Below are positions 23,601 to 33,307 of a DNA stretch of 64,000 bases, piece after piece. A program made the position numbers and the translations under genes. The notes under the pieces are model-generated. The model did not search any database, was not told the origin of the DNA, and was given only the letters and a program-made list of their open reading frames with translations. Source of the stretch: Verrucomicrobiota bacterium (lineage in GTDB: Bacteria; Verrucomicrobiota; Verrucomicrobiia; Verrucomicrobiales; Verrucomicrobiaceae). The stretch spans positions 1 through 64,000 of the forward strand of contig JANYCZ010000024.1 of NCBI GenBank assembly GCA_025360015.1, read 5' to 3'. Position 1 is the stretch's first letter. Each line of letters starts with the position of its first letter.

Positions 23601-25145
23601 ATGAGACTCCCAACCTTTCTCGCCACCGCTGTACTTGCCGCCACTGTTCAACTGCACGCGGCCCAGCGGCCGAATGTGCTGTTCATGATGGCGGATGATC
23701 TGAACAACAGTCTGGGCTGCTATGGGCACCCGCTGGTCAAGACTCCGAATTTGGACAAGCTGGCTGCGCGGGGTGTGCGCTTTCAAAATGCGAACTGTCA
23801 GTATCCGCTCTGCGGCCCGAGCCGGAACTCGATGCTCACGGGTCTGTATCCGAACAGCACCGGCATCCTGACCAACGCCCAGCTTTTTCGACAGACGATT
23901 CCGAACGCGGTGAGCCTGCCGCAGGCTTTTCGGCGGGAGGGTTACTTTGCTGCGCGCATCGGGAAGCTTTATCACTATAGCGTGCCGAACGGGATCGGGA
24001 CCAATGGCCATGATGATCCTACCTCATGGGAACTGGAGCTCAACCCTGCGGGCTGTGACCGACTGCTGGAGCATTCGGCCATCTTCTCACTCCTGCCCGG
24101 CAACTTCGGCGGCACGCTGAGCTGGTATGCCTCGCCAAGGCCTGATGAGAAGCACACGGATGGTCTCCAGGCGAAGGATGCGGAATGGGTGCTGGAACGC
24201 TGCGCTAAAGAAAAAGATCGGCCTTTTTTTCTGGCGCTCGGCTTCTTCCGCCCGCACACGCCGTATGTCTCGCCGGAGAAATGGTTCAAGGGCTATCCGG
24301 AGGCAACGATGCCGGTGGTGCAAGGGGTCAAAGAAGACCAGGCGGACCTCCCTGCCCCGGCGCTGGGCAGCTACAAGAAGGAACAGGACAAGCTCACGGA
24401 TGACCTGCGGCGTCAGGCGGTGCAGGCATACTACTCGGCCATCAGTTTCATGGATGCGCAGGCGGGCAAGGTGCTGGATGCGCTGGACCGTCTCGGCCTC
24501 GCGGAAAACACGATCGTCGTTTTCACCAGCGACCATGGTTATCACCTGGGCGAGCATGGGCTGTGGCAGAAGCAGAGCATCTTTGAAGAAAGCGCACGGG
24601 TGCCGCTGCTCATCGCCGGTCCTGGTGCCAAAAAGGGCGTGGTTGCCAACTCTCCCGTCGGCTTGATCGACCTCTACCCCACGCTGACTGAACTCTGCGG
24701 CGTCAAAGCGCCCGAAAATCTCCAGGGCCAGAGCCTTGTACCGATGCTGAAGGACCCGACGGTCAAAGGGCGCGGGTGGGTGCTTTGCGAGGTGGTGCGT
24801 GGTGGTGGCTTCAAGCGCCAGGGAGCCAGTGCGGCTAAGGGCGATGATGGGAAGCGCATCTTTGGCTACGCGCTGCGCACAGAGCGCTACCGCTACACCG
24901 AGTGGGACGAAGGCAACGCTGGCAAAGAACTCTATGACCATGACAGTGATCCGAAGGAGCTGACCAATCTGGCTGACAAGCCTGAGCAGGCCGACGTGCA
25001 GGCGAAGCTGGCGGAACAGCTCCATGACATCGTGAAGACGACGTTTCCTGCGGATGGGAAGACACCGGAAGTTCCCAAGGGCAACGTGATGTACAACCCG
25101 GAGCTGGTGGATCCGGGGGCTGCGCCGTCAACGCGTCAAGAGTAG
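23601..25145 (+). CDS. Secreted sulfatase (iduronate-2-sulfatase-like)
   Basis: A 514-aa type I sulfatase with signal peptide (cleaved after about residue 20). Metal-binding Asp32-Asp33 lie in FMMADDL. The formylglycine signature is CGPSR (Cys71), so an activating enzyme (FGE or anSME) is needed from elsewhere in the genome. Further family motifs: IGKLYH, FFLALGFFRPHTPY, TIVVFTSDHGYHLGEHGLWQK (metal-binding Asp and His), and LYPTLTELCG. The pattern resembles iduronate-2-sulfatase-like enzymes of marine and soil Verrucomicrobia that desulfate algal or host polysaccharides. Its last codons overlap a GTCAAG-rich repeat, so the C-terminal five or so residues may be repeat-derived. A second sulfatase follows. 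Confidence 0.92.
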   Translation: MRLPTFLATAVLAATVQLHAAQRPNVLFMMADDLNNSLGCYGHPLVKTPNLDKLAARGVRFQNANCQYPLCGPSRNSMLTGLYPNSTGILTNAQLFRQTIPNAVSLPQAFRREGYFAARIGKLYHYSVPNGIGTNGHDDPTSWELELNPAGCDRLLEHSAIFSLLPGNFGGTLSWYASPRPDEKHTDGLQAKDAEWVLERCAKEKDRPFFLALGFFRPHTPYVSPEKWFKGYPEATMPVVQGVKEDQADLPAPALGSYKKEQDKLTDDLRRQAVQAYYSAISFMDAQAGKVLDALDRLGLAENTIVVFTSDHGYHLGEHGLWQKQSIFEESARVPLLIAGPGAKKGVVANSPVGLIDLYPTLTELCGVKAPENLQGQSLVPMLKDPTVKGRGWVLCEVVRGGGFKRQGASAAKGDDGKRIFGYALRTERYRYTEWDEGNAGKELYDHDSDPKELTNLADKPEQADVQAKLAEQLHDIVKTTFPADGKTPEVPKGNVMYNPELVDPGAAPSTRQE

Positions 25146-25194
25146 TCAAGATGGTCTGCCCACCGTCACCTTGACCACTGCTTGACCTCTTGAC
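25135..25194. repeat. GTCAAG/CTTGAC imperfect inverted repeat
   Basis: Repeated GTCAAG units (25135, 25145) face CTTGAC units (25170, 25181, 25189) around a short loop, giving a long imperfect hairpin between the two sulfatase genes. A related block lies at 51112-51180, so this is a repeat family. It includes the stop codon of the first sulfatase. Confidence 0.65.
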
Positions 25195-25237
25195 TGGCTT
25201 TTCGTTTCCTCCTCACTTTCTCCACACCCACTCTCTT

Positions 25238-26710
25238 ATGAAATCTTTGCTGTTACTCCTTTCGTCCTTCGTCTTTTTGAATTCGTCTTTTGGGGCGACA
25301 CCGAACATCGTGCTTATTAATATCGATGACCTGGGTTATGCGGACATCGGTCCGTTTGGTGCTAAAATTTCCACGCCGAATCTGGAGCGCATGGCGAAGG
25401 AGGGGATGAAGCTGATGAGTCATTATGCGGCACCGGTGTGTTCGCCCTCGCGTGCTGCGATGATGACGGGGTGCTATCCGAAACGGGTGCTGCCGATTCC
25501 CGGGGTGCTGTTTCCGGCGGCGGCAGTGGGTTTGAACCCGGATGCGATCACCGTGGCGGAGGTGCTGAAGGCGGGTGGTTATGCGACGGCGTGCATCGGC
25601 AAATGGCACCTCGGCGACCAGCCGGAGTTTCTGCCGACGAATCAGGGATTTGAACATTACTTTGGCATTCCTTATTCGAACGACATGGGGCCGGTGGCGG
25701 AGGGGTCCAAAAGCAATCCCGACCAGCCGCTACCCAAGGGGCCGGGAAAAGGCAAAGCGGGTGCGGGCAAGACCGAGGCGGTGCCGGAAACGGGCCTCAT
25801 GGGTGCCGCGCAGCCCCCGCTGCCACTGGTCGAAGACCACAATGTCGTGGAGCGCGTGAAAGCTGAGCAGCACCACACCTTCACCCGGCGCTACACGGAG
25901 CGTGCGGTGAAGTTCATCCGGCAGAATCAGAAGCAGCCGTTCTTTCTTTATCTGCCGCACAATGCCGTGCACTTTCCGCATTATCCGTCTCGCGACTTTA
26001 CCGGCAAATCCGGCATCAGTTTGCAGAAGGATTGGGCGATGGAGGTGGATTGGTCGGTGGGCCAGGTGCTCGATACGCTGCGAGAGCTGAAGCTCGACTC
26101 GAACACGCTGGTCATCTTCACCAGCGACAATGGCGGGCCGCTCAACCAAGGGGCGGACAACACGCCGCTGCGCGGCAGCAAGGGCAGCACGCTGGAAGGC
26201 GGCATCCGCGTGTGCACGATCGCGTGGTGGCCGGGCAAGATCGCGGCTGGTTCACAGACGAATGCTATCACGGCGCACATGGACTGGCTGCCGACCTTTG
26301 GCACGCTGGCGCGCTGCAAGAGCATCGGCGAACTGAAACTGGATGGGAAGGACATCTCGCCTGTTTTGCTCGGCCAGAAGGACGCGACCGGGCATGACGT
26401 GTTCTTTTACTACAGCGGCTTCAATCTGCAGGCGGTGCGCAGCGGGCCTTGGAAACTGCACCTTGGTAAGAGTGAACTGTACAATCTTGATGACGACATC
26501 GGCGAGGCCAAGAATATCGCGGCGGAGCATGCGGACATTGTGGCGCAGTTGCAAAAGCAGGCGGAGACCATGAAGGCTGATCTCGGTGACAAAACGAAGG
26601 ATGCGCCTGGTGTGCGTGAACTCGGGCGCGTGGAACATCCGCAGCCGCTCATCAGCGCCGATGGTACGGTGCGTGAAGGGTTTAATAAGATCGCCAAAAC
26701 ACTGCCATGA
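25238..26710 (+). CDS. Secreted arylsulfatase
   Basis: A 490-aa type I sulfatase. The start is the ATG that opens the signal peptide (MKSLLLLLSS, to about residue 19); a longer frame upstream is not supported. Metal-binding Asp30-Asp31 (INIDDLGYAD) and the formylglycine motif CSPSR (Cys68) are intact, followed by AAMMTG. Further motifs: CIGKWHLGD, FFLYLPHNAVHFPHYP, LVIFTSDNGGP, LRGSKGSTLEGGIRV, and SGPWKLHL. It is closer to arylsulfatases such as those of Planctomycetes than to the neighbouring iduronate-type enzyme, so the two likely differ in substrate. Both are exported. Confidence 0.92.
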   Translation: MKSLLLLLSSFVFLNSSFGATPNIVLINIDDLGYADIGPFGAKISTPNLERMAKEGMKLMSHYAAPVCSPSRAAMMTGCYPKRVLPIPGVLFPAAAVGLNPDAITVAEVLKAGGYATACIGKWHLGDQPEFLPTNQGFEHYFGIPYSNDMGPVAEGSKSNPDQPLPKGPGKGKAGAGKTEAVPETGLMGAAQPPLPLVEDHNVVERVKAEQHHTFTRRYTERAVKFIRQNQKQPFFLYLPHNAVHFPHYPSRDFTGKSGISLQKDWAMEVDWSVGQVLDTLRELKLDSNTLVIFTSDNGGPLNQGADNTPLRGSKGSTLEGGIRVCTIAWWPGKIAAGSQTNAITAHMDWLPTFGTLARCKSIGELKLDGKDISPVLLGQKDATGHDVFFYYSGFNLQAVRSGPWKLHLGKSELYNLDDDIGEAKNIAAEHADIVAQLQKQAETMKADLGDKTKDAPGVRELGRVEHPQPLISADGTVREGFNKIAKTLP

Positions 26711-27061
26711 TTCGTGGCTACGCTCGCCGGAGCGTGGCTCGCTCCGCATTCTCGCGAACGCAGCTACTTAGGGGCGGCTGAGTGCTGGCATAAGCTATGG
26801 GACAGTGAGCTTGAAAGAGCTGGTGGGGGGAGAAGTAGCGTGTTCGCAAGGGCGTGGACGGCGTTCTGGGGGGTAGATCAACTCAGTCCTGTGAACGGTT
26901 TCGGGGCTGCGGAGCGCGGGGACACCTCAAAGGGGAATTGCCTTCGGCTGGCTTCGCGAGGTGCGGACCCTTTGCAGTCGCATGACTCGCACGAGAGTGT
27001 CGGCTTTGTGCGGAGCGGGAGGGAATGGCGGAGCGCCGCACAGAGGACTGTGCGGGCTACT
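26711..27061. other. Intergenic region with palindromic repeat
   Basis: A 351-bp gap between the sulfatase and the convergent EVE gene. It has a copy of the 29-bp palindromic repeat (27027-27055) and several short GC-rich inverted repeats. No coding frame is convincing. Confidence 0.6.
27027..27055. repeat. Palindromic dispersed repeat, copy 2
   Basis: Identical over 29 bp to 19035-19063, with the same 8-bp hairpin (CCGCACAG/CTGTGCGG). It ends a few bases before the stop codon of the EVE gene. Confidence 0.75.
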
Positions 27062-27526
27062 TTACAGACCGCCGAGTTTGCAGATGCGGTCCCAGTGTTT
27101 GGTTTCCACGGGGGTGATGGAGAGGCGGTTGCCGCGTTTCAGGGTGATCATGTCGGCGAGTTTGGGGTCGGCGCGGAGCATGTCGAGCGTGACGAAGGTT
27201 TTGAAGTCGGCCTCCCACTTCACATCGACCATCAGCCAGCGGGGGTCTTCGTGCTTGCTGCCTTTATCGAAGTATTCGGAGGAGGGGTCAAACTGAGTGT
27301 GATCGGGATAGGCGTCTTTGACAATTTTCACCACGCCCGCGATGCCGGGGACGTCACAACTGGAGTGGTAGAAGAAGCCCAGATCACCCTCAGCCATCTG
27401 GTCGCGCATCATGTTGCGCACCTGGTAATTGCGGACGCCGTTCCAGGGTTCGGTTTTCTTTGGGCGCTGCTTCAGGTGGTCGAAGGAGAAGACGTCGGGT
27501 TCGGATTTGAGGAGCCAGTGGTGCAT
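27062..27526 (-). CDS. EVE-domain protein
   Basis: A 154-aa single-domain EVE protein (PUA-like fold). Landmarks: MHHWLLKSEPDVFSFDHL at the start, WNGVRNYQVRNMMRDQM, GDLGFFYHSSC, PGIAGVVKIV and WLMVDVKW. EVE proteins bind modified bases in DNA or RNA (the THYN1 family); several occur in restriction systems, though nothing restriction-like lies nearby. Length matches the bacterial family. It converges on the sulfatase gene and is divergent from an uncharacterised gene at 27641. Confidence 0.92.
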   Translation of the reverse strand: MHHWLLKSEPDVFSFDHLKQRPKKTEPWNGVRNYQVRNMMRDQMAEGDLGFFYHSSCDVPGIAGVVKIVKDAYPDHTQFDPSSEYFDKGSKHEDPRWLMVDVKWEADFKTFVTLDMLRADPKLADMITLKRGNRLSITPVETKHWDRICKLGGL

Positions 27527-27640
27527 GAGATTGAACCACGGAATACACGGAATACACGGAAAGGGAAATTCCAGTTCAACATCTGTTATGAATTGTGCGC
27601 CTCGACAAAGCGCCTCCTTTTTGGATAATTCACTTCAAGC

Positions 27641-28363
27641 ATGCGCAACTTTCTACAATCTCAAATTTCCGAGGAGACGTTCAACGCATGCTGGGAGATA
27701 ACACCGCCATCCTTTCAAGCATTTCTGGATGTCGCGGCCGAACGGTTGTCAGTCCATACACGCGAAATCGAGGTGGCCCGATTCAGCGCCGCCATTCGCC
27801 CCTGGGGCAGGAACCGGGTTCGCGTTGATGGAGAGTTCAGAACACGTGAAGGGAGGCCCCAAACTTATTACATCGAGATCGTCTGGCTGCCTTCGTCGAA
27901 CTCGTACCGGGGACAGGCAAGCGTCCATAACACTCCGCCCGAGATCGAACCTAAATCTGTGGATCAATTCATCGCTGCACTTGATGCAATCATTGACGAG
28001 AAGACCATGATTCTTGCGGGACAGGCCTTTCAAGCGGTGAGCGGCGTGGACCTGAAAGCCAAAGATCTTTCCCGCGCATACCCTGCCATCTTCAGGTTGT
28101 TCGAGAGATTCCCGGATGAGCCTTTCGACAGCCCTGAGTCATTGATTTCACTACTGGCGGAAAGTGGTGGCCATGAAGAAGAGCTGATCAAGTCACTCCA
28201 GCGCAAGCCCAGCCTGCCTGTATTGACCCTTGTGAGCCACCTGCTGCAGTCGGCTCCCGCAGCAGGTGAGCGCCAGCGATGGATTTCCCTATTGTGGGAG
28301 GTGGCAGATTCATCTTCGGCCCATGAGTCCGTCAAAAAATTGGCGCGCGAATTCACACCGTGA
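27641..28363 (+). CDS. Conserved-looking hypothetical protein
   Basis: A 240-aa soluble protein; I do not recognise the family. There is no signal peptide or membrane segment. The first half looks alpha/beta (RVDGEFRTREGRPQTYYIEIVWL); the second half is helical with Leu-rich stretches (VLTLVSHLLQSAPAAGERQ). The coding frame is consistent throughout. It is divergent from the EVE gene. Its 3' end overlaps the convergent aldolase-like gene by 11 bp. The gene may have been acquired, since its base composition appears less GC-biased than neighbours, but that was not computed. Confidence 0.65.
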   Translation: MRNFLQSQISEETFNACWEITPPSFQAFLDVAAERLSVHTREIEVARFSAAIRPWGRNRVRVDGEFRTREGRPQTYYIEIVWLPSSNSYRGQASVHNTPPEIEPKSVDQFIAALDAIIDEKTMILAGQAFQAVSGVDLKAKDLSRAYPAIFRLFERFPDEPFDSPESLISLLAESGGHEEELIKSLQRKPSLPVLTLVSHLLQSAPAAGERQRWISLLWEVADSSSAHESVKKLAREFTP

Positions 28364-29465
28364 TCAGGCGATTGCGAGCGGTGATGGGCCAGCGTTCGGT
28401 GGTTTTGGCGCCTTCGATGATGTAGGCTTCGCCGTGCATGGAGACGGTGGGGCAGACGTGGCGGGGGATGCCGTGGAGGGCCTGGCCGATGGTGAACTCG
28501 TGGGCACGTTCGGTTTCGAGGACGAGGTGCTCCTCGCTCTGCATGACGACGGTGGCGTCGGGCAATTCTTCGAAGCGGACGCGGGGATGCGGATTTTCCG
28601 GGGCGACGGATTTGTGGCCGAGATCGAGGGTGAGGCGGTTTTTGCCGGGCTTGCTGATGACGCGGGTCAGGAGCACGGCGGCGGGCTGGAAGGGGAGATC
28701 GGTGGGGAATTTATCCCCATAACCGAAGTCCCAGAGCACGGTGGTGCCGGGGCTGAGGGTGCGGTCCGGATACGCGGCGTGAATGCCGAAGGTGGGGGAG
28801 CCGCCGGCGACGAGTTCTTTGACGATGACGCCTTCGCCCTGGAGGCGGCTGCGGAACTGGAGGACGGGGGCAAAGGCGGCGTCACAGCGCTCGCGACGGA
28901 CGTCGAGGCTTTCGTCGTGAATGTGGCCGTCGTAAGCGTGGATGCCGCAGAACTGGAGGCGGGGTGTGTCCTTGATGACATGGGCAAGCATGGCCGCTTC
29001 ATCGCTGGGGACGATGCCGGTACGGCCCATGCCGCAGTCGATCTCAATGTAAACACCGAGGGTGACATTGTGCTGCTGAGCGGCGGAGGCGAGGAAGGTG
29101 ATGGTCTCTTCGGAATCGGCGATGCTGGAAAACTGCGTTTCAGGAAACTTGGCGGCGAGATCGGCCAGGCGATGCGCATTGATGCCGACGCAGGGCATGG
29201 CGAGCAGGACATCCGTGGCACCCACGGCGGCGCACATTTCCGACTCGGCGATGGTGGAGGTCTTGAACCGGGTGATGCCGAGGCGGAGCTGCATGGCCAT
29301 GACCTCGGCGGTCTTGTGGGTCTTCACATGCGGGCGCAGGCGCTTGGGATCGCCGGCAATCTGGAGCATGAGGGCCAGATTGTGCTCGATGCGGCTGCGG
29401 TAGAACAGCAGTGCGGGCGATGGGATGTCAGCTTCGTTATCGACGTGGAACCAGGCAGGATGCAT
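28353..29465 (-). CDS. PLP-dependent D-threonine aldolase / D-serine dehydratase-like enzyme
   Basis: A 370-aa enzyme with an alanine racemase-type N-terminal barrel. The PLP lysine is Lys48 in RPHVKTHKT. GVYIEIDCGMGRTG and CGIHAYDGH follow. The C-terminal domain has PRHVCPTVSMHG, matching the metal-binding His/Cys site of this family. Members cleave D-threonine to glycine and acetaldehyde or dehydrate D-serine. The start is the ATG giving MHPAWFHVDN; a start 36 bp upstream adds 12 residues of no known kind. It stands alone between unrelated genes, possibly degrading D-amino acids from peptidoglycan. Confidence 0.88.
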   Translation of the reverse strand: MHPAWFHVDNEADIPSPALLFYRSRIEHNLALMLQIAGDPKRLRPHVKTHKTAEVMAMQLRLGITRFKTSTIAESEMCAAVGATDVLLAMPCVGINAHRLADLAAKFPETQFSSIADSEETITFLASAAQQHNVTLGVYIEIDCGMGRTGIVPSDEAAMLAHVIKDTPRLQFCGIHAYDGHIHDESLDVRRERCDAAFAPVLQFRSRLQGEGVIVKELVAGGSPTFGIHAAYPDRTLSPGTTVLWDFGYGDKFPTDLPFQPAAVLLTRVISKPGKNRLTLDLGHKSVAPENPHPRVRFEELPDATVVMQSEEHLVLETERAHEFTIGQALHGIPRHVCPTVSMHGEAYIIEGAKTTERWPITARNRLITV

Positions 29466-29543
29466 GGAACCTATCGTGGCGAGCACGTGAGGCGAGGTCA
29501 AATGCGCGCATCACGTTGATTTTTGAGCCGGCGCTGAAAAAAA

Positions 29544-29690
29544 TCAGGTGTTCTTGGGAATCCAGTCGCCCTCGCGATAGTCGAGCGGCTTCTCTTTATC
29601 CATATCATGCTCAAGCTTCACGGGCTTAAAGCCACCGCAGGCAGGGAGCATCAAGAGGAGGGCGGCTAGAAGAAACAGGGACGGTTTCAT
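29544..29690 (-). CDS. Tiny lipoprotein
   Basis: A 48-aa predicted lipoprotein. The signal sequence ends in the lipobox LPAC (Cys18). The mature part is about 30 residues and charged (KLEHDMDKEKP, then YREGDWIPKNT). The start is the ATG of the signal sequence; a longer frame exists upstream. The leader carries a short relative of the 29-bp repeat (29716-29729). No function is known. Confidence 0.62.
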   Translation of the reverse strand: MKPSLFLLAALLLMLPACGGFKPVKLEHDMDKEKPLDYREGDWIPKNT

Positions 29691-29816
29691 AGGGCGGAAG
29701 ATGCGCGGCACGTGTGAAGGAGCAAGAGAACAAATCAATGCGATGAAATCCGTTCATGCACCCGGCCGCAGTGCGGGCTTGACCGGGCTGCCACACGCCG
29801 TCAGCATCGGGGCACC

Positions 29817-30965
29817 ATGACGCGCTCCTCCATCGCCTTCGCTTTTGCCGCACTCACCACCACCGCCATCGCCGGGGAAAACTTCCTCGTGTACTTCGGC
29901 ACGAACGGCAATGCGAAGAACGGGAGCAAGGGTATTTATGTGTCGCGCTTTAACACCGCCACCGGCGAACTGACCGAACCCCAACTGGCCGTGGAGGCGG
30001 GTGCGCCGGGCTTTCTGGCGATTCACCCGTCGAAGAAATTTCTGTATGCCAGCAGCGATGTCACGACTGCCGATGGCAAGAAGGCCGGAGGGATCAGTGC
30101 ATTCAGCGTGGACAAGTCCACGGGGAGACTGACGCTGATCAATCAGGCTGCCACAGCGGGTGCGGGGCCGTGCCATGTGAATGTGGACAAGACAGGCAAG
30201 CTGGCGACGATCGCGAACTATGGCAGCGGCAGCGTGGGCTCGTTTGCGATCAAGGAAGATGGGTCAGTTTCCCCGGAAGTGAGTTTCTTCCAGCACGAGG
30301 GCTCGGGCGCTGATCCGAAACGCCAAGCGGGACCGCATGCGCACTCGGTGAACTTCAGCCCGGACAACCGCTTTGCCTTCGCGTGCGACCTGGGACTGGA
30401 CAAGGTGCTCATCTATAAGATCGACCCGGCCACAGGCAAGATGACGCCGAATGAACCGGCCTTTGCCAAAACACCGGCTGGCGGCGGACCGCGGCATCTG
30501 GCATTCCACCCCAGCGGGAAGTACGTTTTCGTGAACAATGAGATGGGAATGTCTGAGACGGTCTTCAGCTATGATGCCGAAAAGGGCGCGCTGACTGAGA
30601 TCCAAACCCTTTCCACGCTGCCGGAGGCAGACCGCGGCAAGCCAGGCTACAGCACGGCTGAGACGGTGGCGCATCCGAATGGACGGGTGGTGTATGTTTC
30701 CAACCGCACGCATGACACCATCGCGGTGTTTGCCTGCGATCCTGCCACCGGCAAGCTCACGCCGCTGCAATACGTGGCCGCTGAAGGTGAAGTGCCCCGC
30801 AACATCTGCCTGGACCCGACTGGCAAGTGGCTCATCGCCGCGCATCAAAACAGCGGCACGGCGGCGCTTTTCAAGGTGGATCAAGACAGCGGCAAGCTCA
30901 CCTTCAGCGGCACGAAGGTGAACGTGCCCGGCAGCATCTGCGTGCGGTTCCTCGCGCTTGATTAA
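29817..30965 (+). CDS. Secreted lactonase-family propeller (6-phosphogluconolactonase-like)
   Basis: A 382-aa seven-bladed propeller of the lactonase (YbhE/Pgl) family. Blades are visible as repeated motifs: [68 protein letters not shown] and [21 protein letters not shown] signal peptide ([19 protein letters not shown]) is unusual if the enzyme were a cytoplasmic pentose-phosphate enzyme, so it may act on exported or external lactones. It lies 46 bp upstream of the transaldolase start and could be cotranscribed with it. Enzyme activity is inferred from family. Confidence 0.86.
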   Translation: MTRSSIAFAFAALTTTAIAGENFLVYFGTNGNAKNGSKGIYVSRFNTATGELTEPQLAVEAGAPGFLAIHPSKKFLYASSDVTTADGKKAGGISAFSVDKSTGRLTLINQAATAGAGPCHVNVDKTGKLATIANYGSGSVGSFAIKEDGSVSPEVSFFQHEGSGADPKRQAGPHAHSVNFSPDNRFAFACDLGLDKVLIYKIDPATGKMTPNEPAFAKTPAGGGPRHLAFHPSGKYVFVNNEMGMSETVFSYDAEKGALTEIQTLSTLPEADRGKPGYSTAETVAHPNGRVVYVSNRTHDTIAVFACDPATGKLTPLQYVAAEGEVPRNICLDPTGKWLIAAHQNSGTAALFKVDQDSGKLTFSGTKVNVPGSICVRFLALD

Positions 30966-31011
30966 CCCGCCGCAGCCTTTACTTTCAACACCCCCCCAAA
31001 AACCCAAGACT

Positions 31012-31950
31012 ATGACCCAGCTCGATCAGCTCAAGCAGCACACCGTGGTGGTCGCCGACACCGGCGACTTCGAAGCCATGAAGGCCTACAAGCCTCAGGA
31101 CGCCACGACCAACCCTTCCCTCATTCTCGCTGCTTCGCAGAAGGCCGAGTACAAGACGCTGTTCGACAAAGCGGTGGCCGATGGCAAATCCGGTGGCGTG
31201 AGCTCCGTGATGGACAACCTGGTGGTGGCCTTTGGCCTCGAAATTCTGAAAATCGTCCCGGGTCGTGTTTCGACGGAAGTGGACGCCCGCCTGTCCTTCG
31301 ACACGCAGGCGAACATCGACAAAGCACGCCACCTGATCGGCATGTATGAGAAGGCTGGCATCGGCCGCGAGCGCATCCTGATCAAGATCGCCTCCACCTG
31401 GGAAGGCATCAAGGCCGCCGAAGTGCTGCAGAAGGAAGGCATCAACTGCAATCTGACGCTGCTTTTCAGCCTGGCGCAGGCGGTGGTTTGTGCGGAAGGC
31501 GGCATCAAGCTGATCTCCCCTTTTGTGGGCCGCATCCTGGACTGGCACAAGAAGAGTACGGGCAAGGACTACGGACCTACTGAAGATCCAGGCGTGATCT
31601 CCGTGACGCAGATCTACAACTACTACAAGCACTTCGGCCACAAGACCGAGGTGATGGGTGCCAGCTTCCGCAACAAAGGCGAGATCACGGAACTCACCGG
31701 CTGCGATCTGCTGACCATCAGTCCCAACCTGCTCGGCGAACTCGCTGGCAGCGAAGAGCCGCTCACGCAGAAGTTGAACGCTGACAACGCGAAGTCCCTG
31801 AAGATCGAGAAGATCGGCAGCGACGAGAAGACCTTCCGCTGGTTGTTTAACGAAGATGCGATGGCGACTGAGAAGACGGCTGAAGGCATTCGGAACTTCG
31901 CGAAGGATATTGTGAAGCTGGAGACGATGGTGGAGAAGGCGATTGGCTGA
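31012..31950 (+). CDS. tal: Transaldolase
   Basis: A 312-aa class I transaldolase of the pentose phosphate pathway, transferring a dihydroxyacetone unit between sugar phosphates. The Schiff-base lysine is Lys125 in [19 protein letters not shown] marks the N-terminal active-site region. Length matches E. coli TalB (317 aa). The chosen ATG is the family start; an upstream in-frame ATG adds 18 residues that do not resemble the family. A strong terminator follows (31983-32019). The secreted lactonase directly upstream suggests a link with sugar acid or pentose metabolism. Confidence 0.95.
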   Translation: MTQLDQLKQHTVVVADTGDFEAMKAYKPQDATTNPSLILAASQKAEYKTLFDKAVADGKSGGVSSVMDNLVVAFGLEILKIVPGRVSTEVDARLSFDTQANIDKARHLIGMYEKAGIGRERILIKIASTWEGIKAAEVLQKEGINCNLTLLFSLAQAVVCAEGGIKLISPFVGRILDWHKKSTGKDYGPTEDPGVISVTQIYNYYKHFGHKTEVMGASFRNKGEITELTGCDLLTISPNLLGELAGSEEPLTQKLNADNAKSLKIEKIGSDEKTFRWLFNEDAMATEKTAEGIRNFAKDIVKLETMVEKAIG

Positions 31951-31982
31951 GGTTTAGCCGAAAGAAAGGAAAAGTAGTGAAA

Positions 31983-32019
31983 AAATCGGAGGAGCAATTC
32001 TCCGATTTCTCCCTTTTTT
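31983..32019 (+). terminator. Rho-independent terminator after transaldolase
   Basis: AAATCGGAG (31983-31991) pairs with CTCCGATTT (32000-32008); the stem can extend to a GCAA tetraloop via one GU and one AU pair. A T-rich run (CCCTTTTTT) follows at 32011-32019. It separates tal from hisF. Confidence 0.92.
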
Positions 32020-32047
32020 GATTTTTTCGGCGTATCCCATTTCTTCT

Positions 32048-32806
<759 letters not shown>

Positions 32807-32850
32807 GAAGAGGGGCTTGCCTGCCAATGGTGAGAGCGTAGTCTTGCGCT

Positions 32851-33062
32851 ATGCGTCTCTCTGACTTTCCCCATCTGGCACGACTGCCAAAAAGGAAACG
32901 AATGCAGCTTGCTGATGAGCTGTGGGTTTCCTGCATGGATACCGCAACAAGACGCCGAAGTGGCATCGGGAGACCTTGGAGCAGCGGTGGAGTGATTATC
33001 GGGGTGGCAGGGTGAAACGAATTTCGCTCAAAGAGCTCGAACGTCGTGTCGGCGGGCGATAA
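32851..33062 (+). pseudogene. Frameshifted addiction-module component gene
   Basis: The first part reads MRLSDFPHLARLPKRKRMQL with LADELWVS, as in the short putative addiction-module (TIGR02574-type) antitoxins. Near 32928-32945 the frame must change by -1 to continue with RETLEQRWSDYR and RISLKELERRV, the usual second half, ending in TAA at 33060. The in-frame continuation reaches a stop in unrelated sequence. Family assignment rests on the two halves lining up; no partner toxin is adjacent. It looks like a decayed antitoxin relic. Confidence 0.6.
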
Positions 33063-33307
33063 GAGGCCGCAGGGCGTGCGCATAAGCGGTCTCATACGCT
33101 TCCGGATTCCGGCTGAAGCCGGGACTACAATACGTAGGCGGGGTGGGTACTTGCGCTTCGTGAAAATGTTGATCTCACTTCCGAAGTATTGGGGGCGAGG
33201 GGTGGGAAGGCCGGAACGGGCTGCTGCGAAGCCGCGAAGCGAACCCCGAACTACGAGCTATGATTCTGTACTTGGAATCTTGGGTGGTGTCCGTGTAGGA
33301 TTTGGGA
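33063..33307. other. Intergenic region with GCCGG hairpin repeat
   Basis: About 245 bp after the decayed addiction gene. It holds a CCGGCT/AAGCCGG repeat (33109-33128) and a short relative of the 34-bp repeat (near 33240-33255). The promoter of the following isomerase-like gene is expected at its right end but no clear boxes were recognised. Confidence 0.55.
33109..33128. repeat. CCGGCT/AAGCCGG hairpin repeat, copy 2
   Basis: Related to 23220-23239, 18 of 20 positions equal. CCGGCT and AGCCGG form a 6-bp stem, followed by GACTAC. Confidence 0.6.

Noticed and set aside
26714-27628. 304-aa plus-strand frame across the sulfatase/EVE gap
   Set aside because: It runs over the EVE gene on the opposite strand and through repeats; translation is low complexity.
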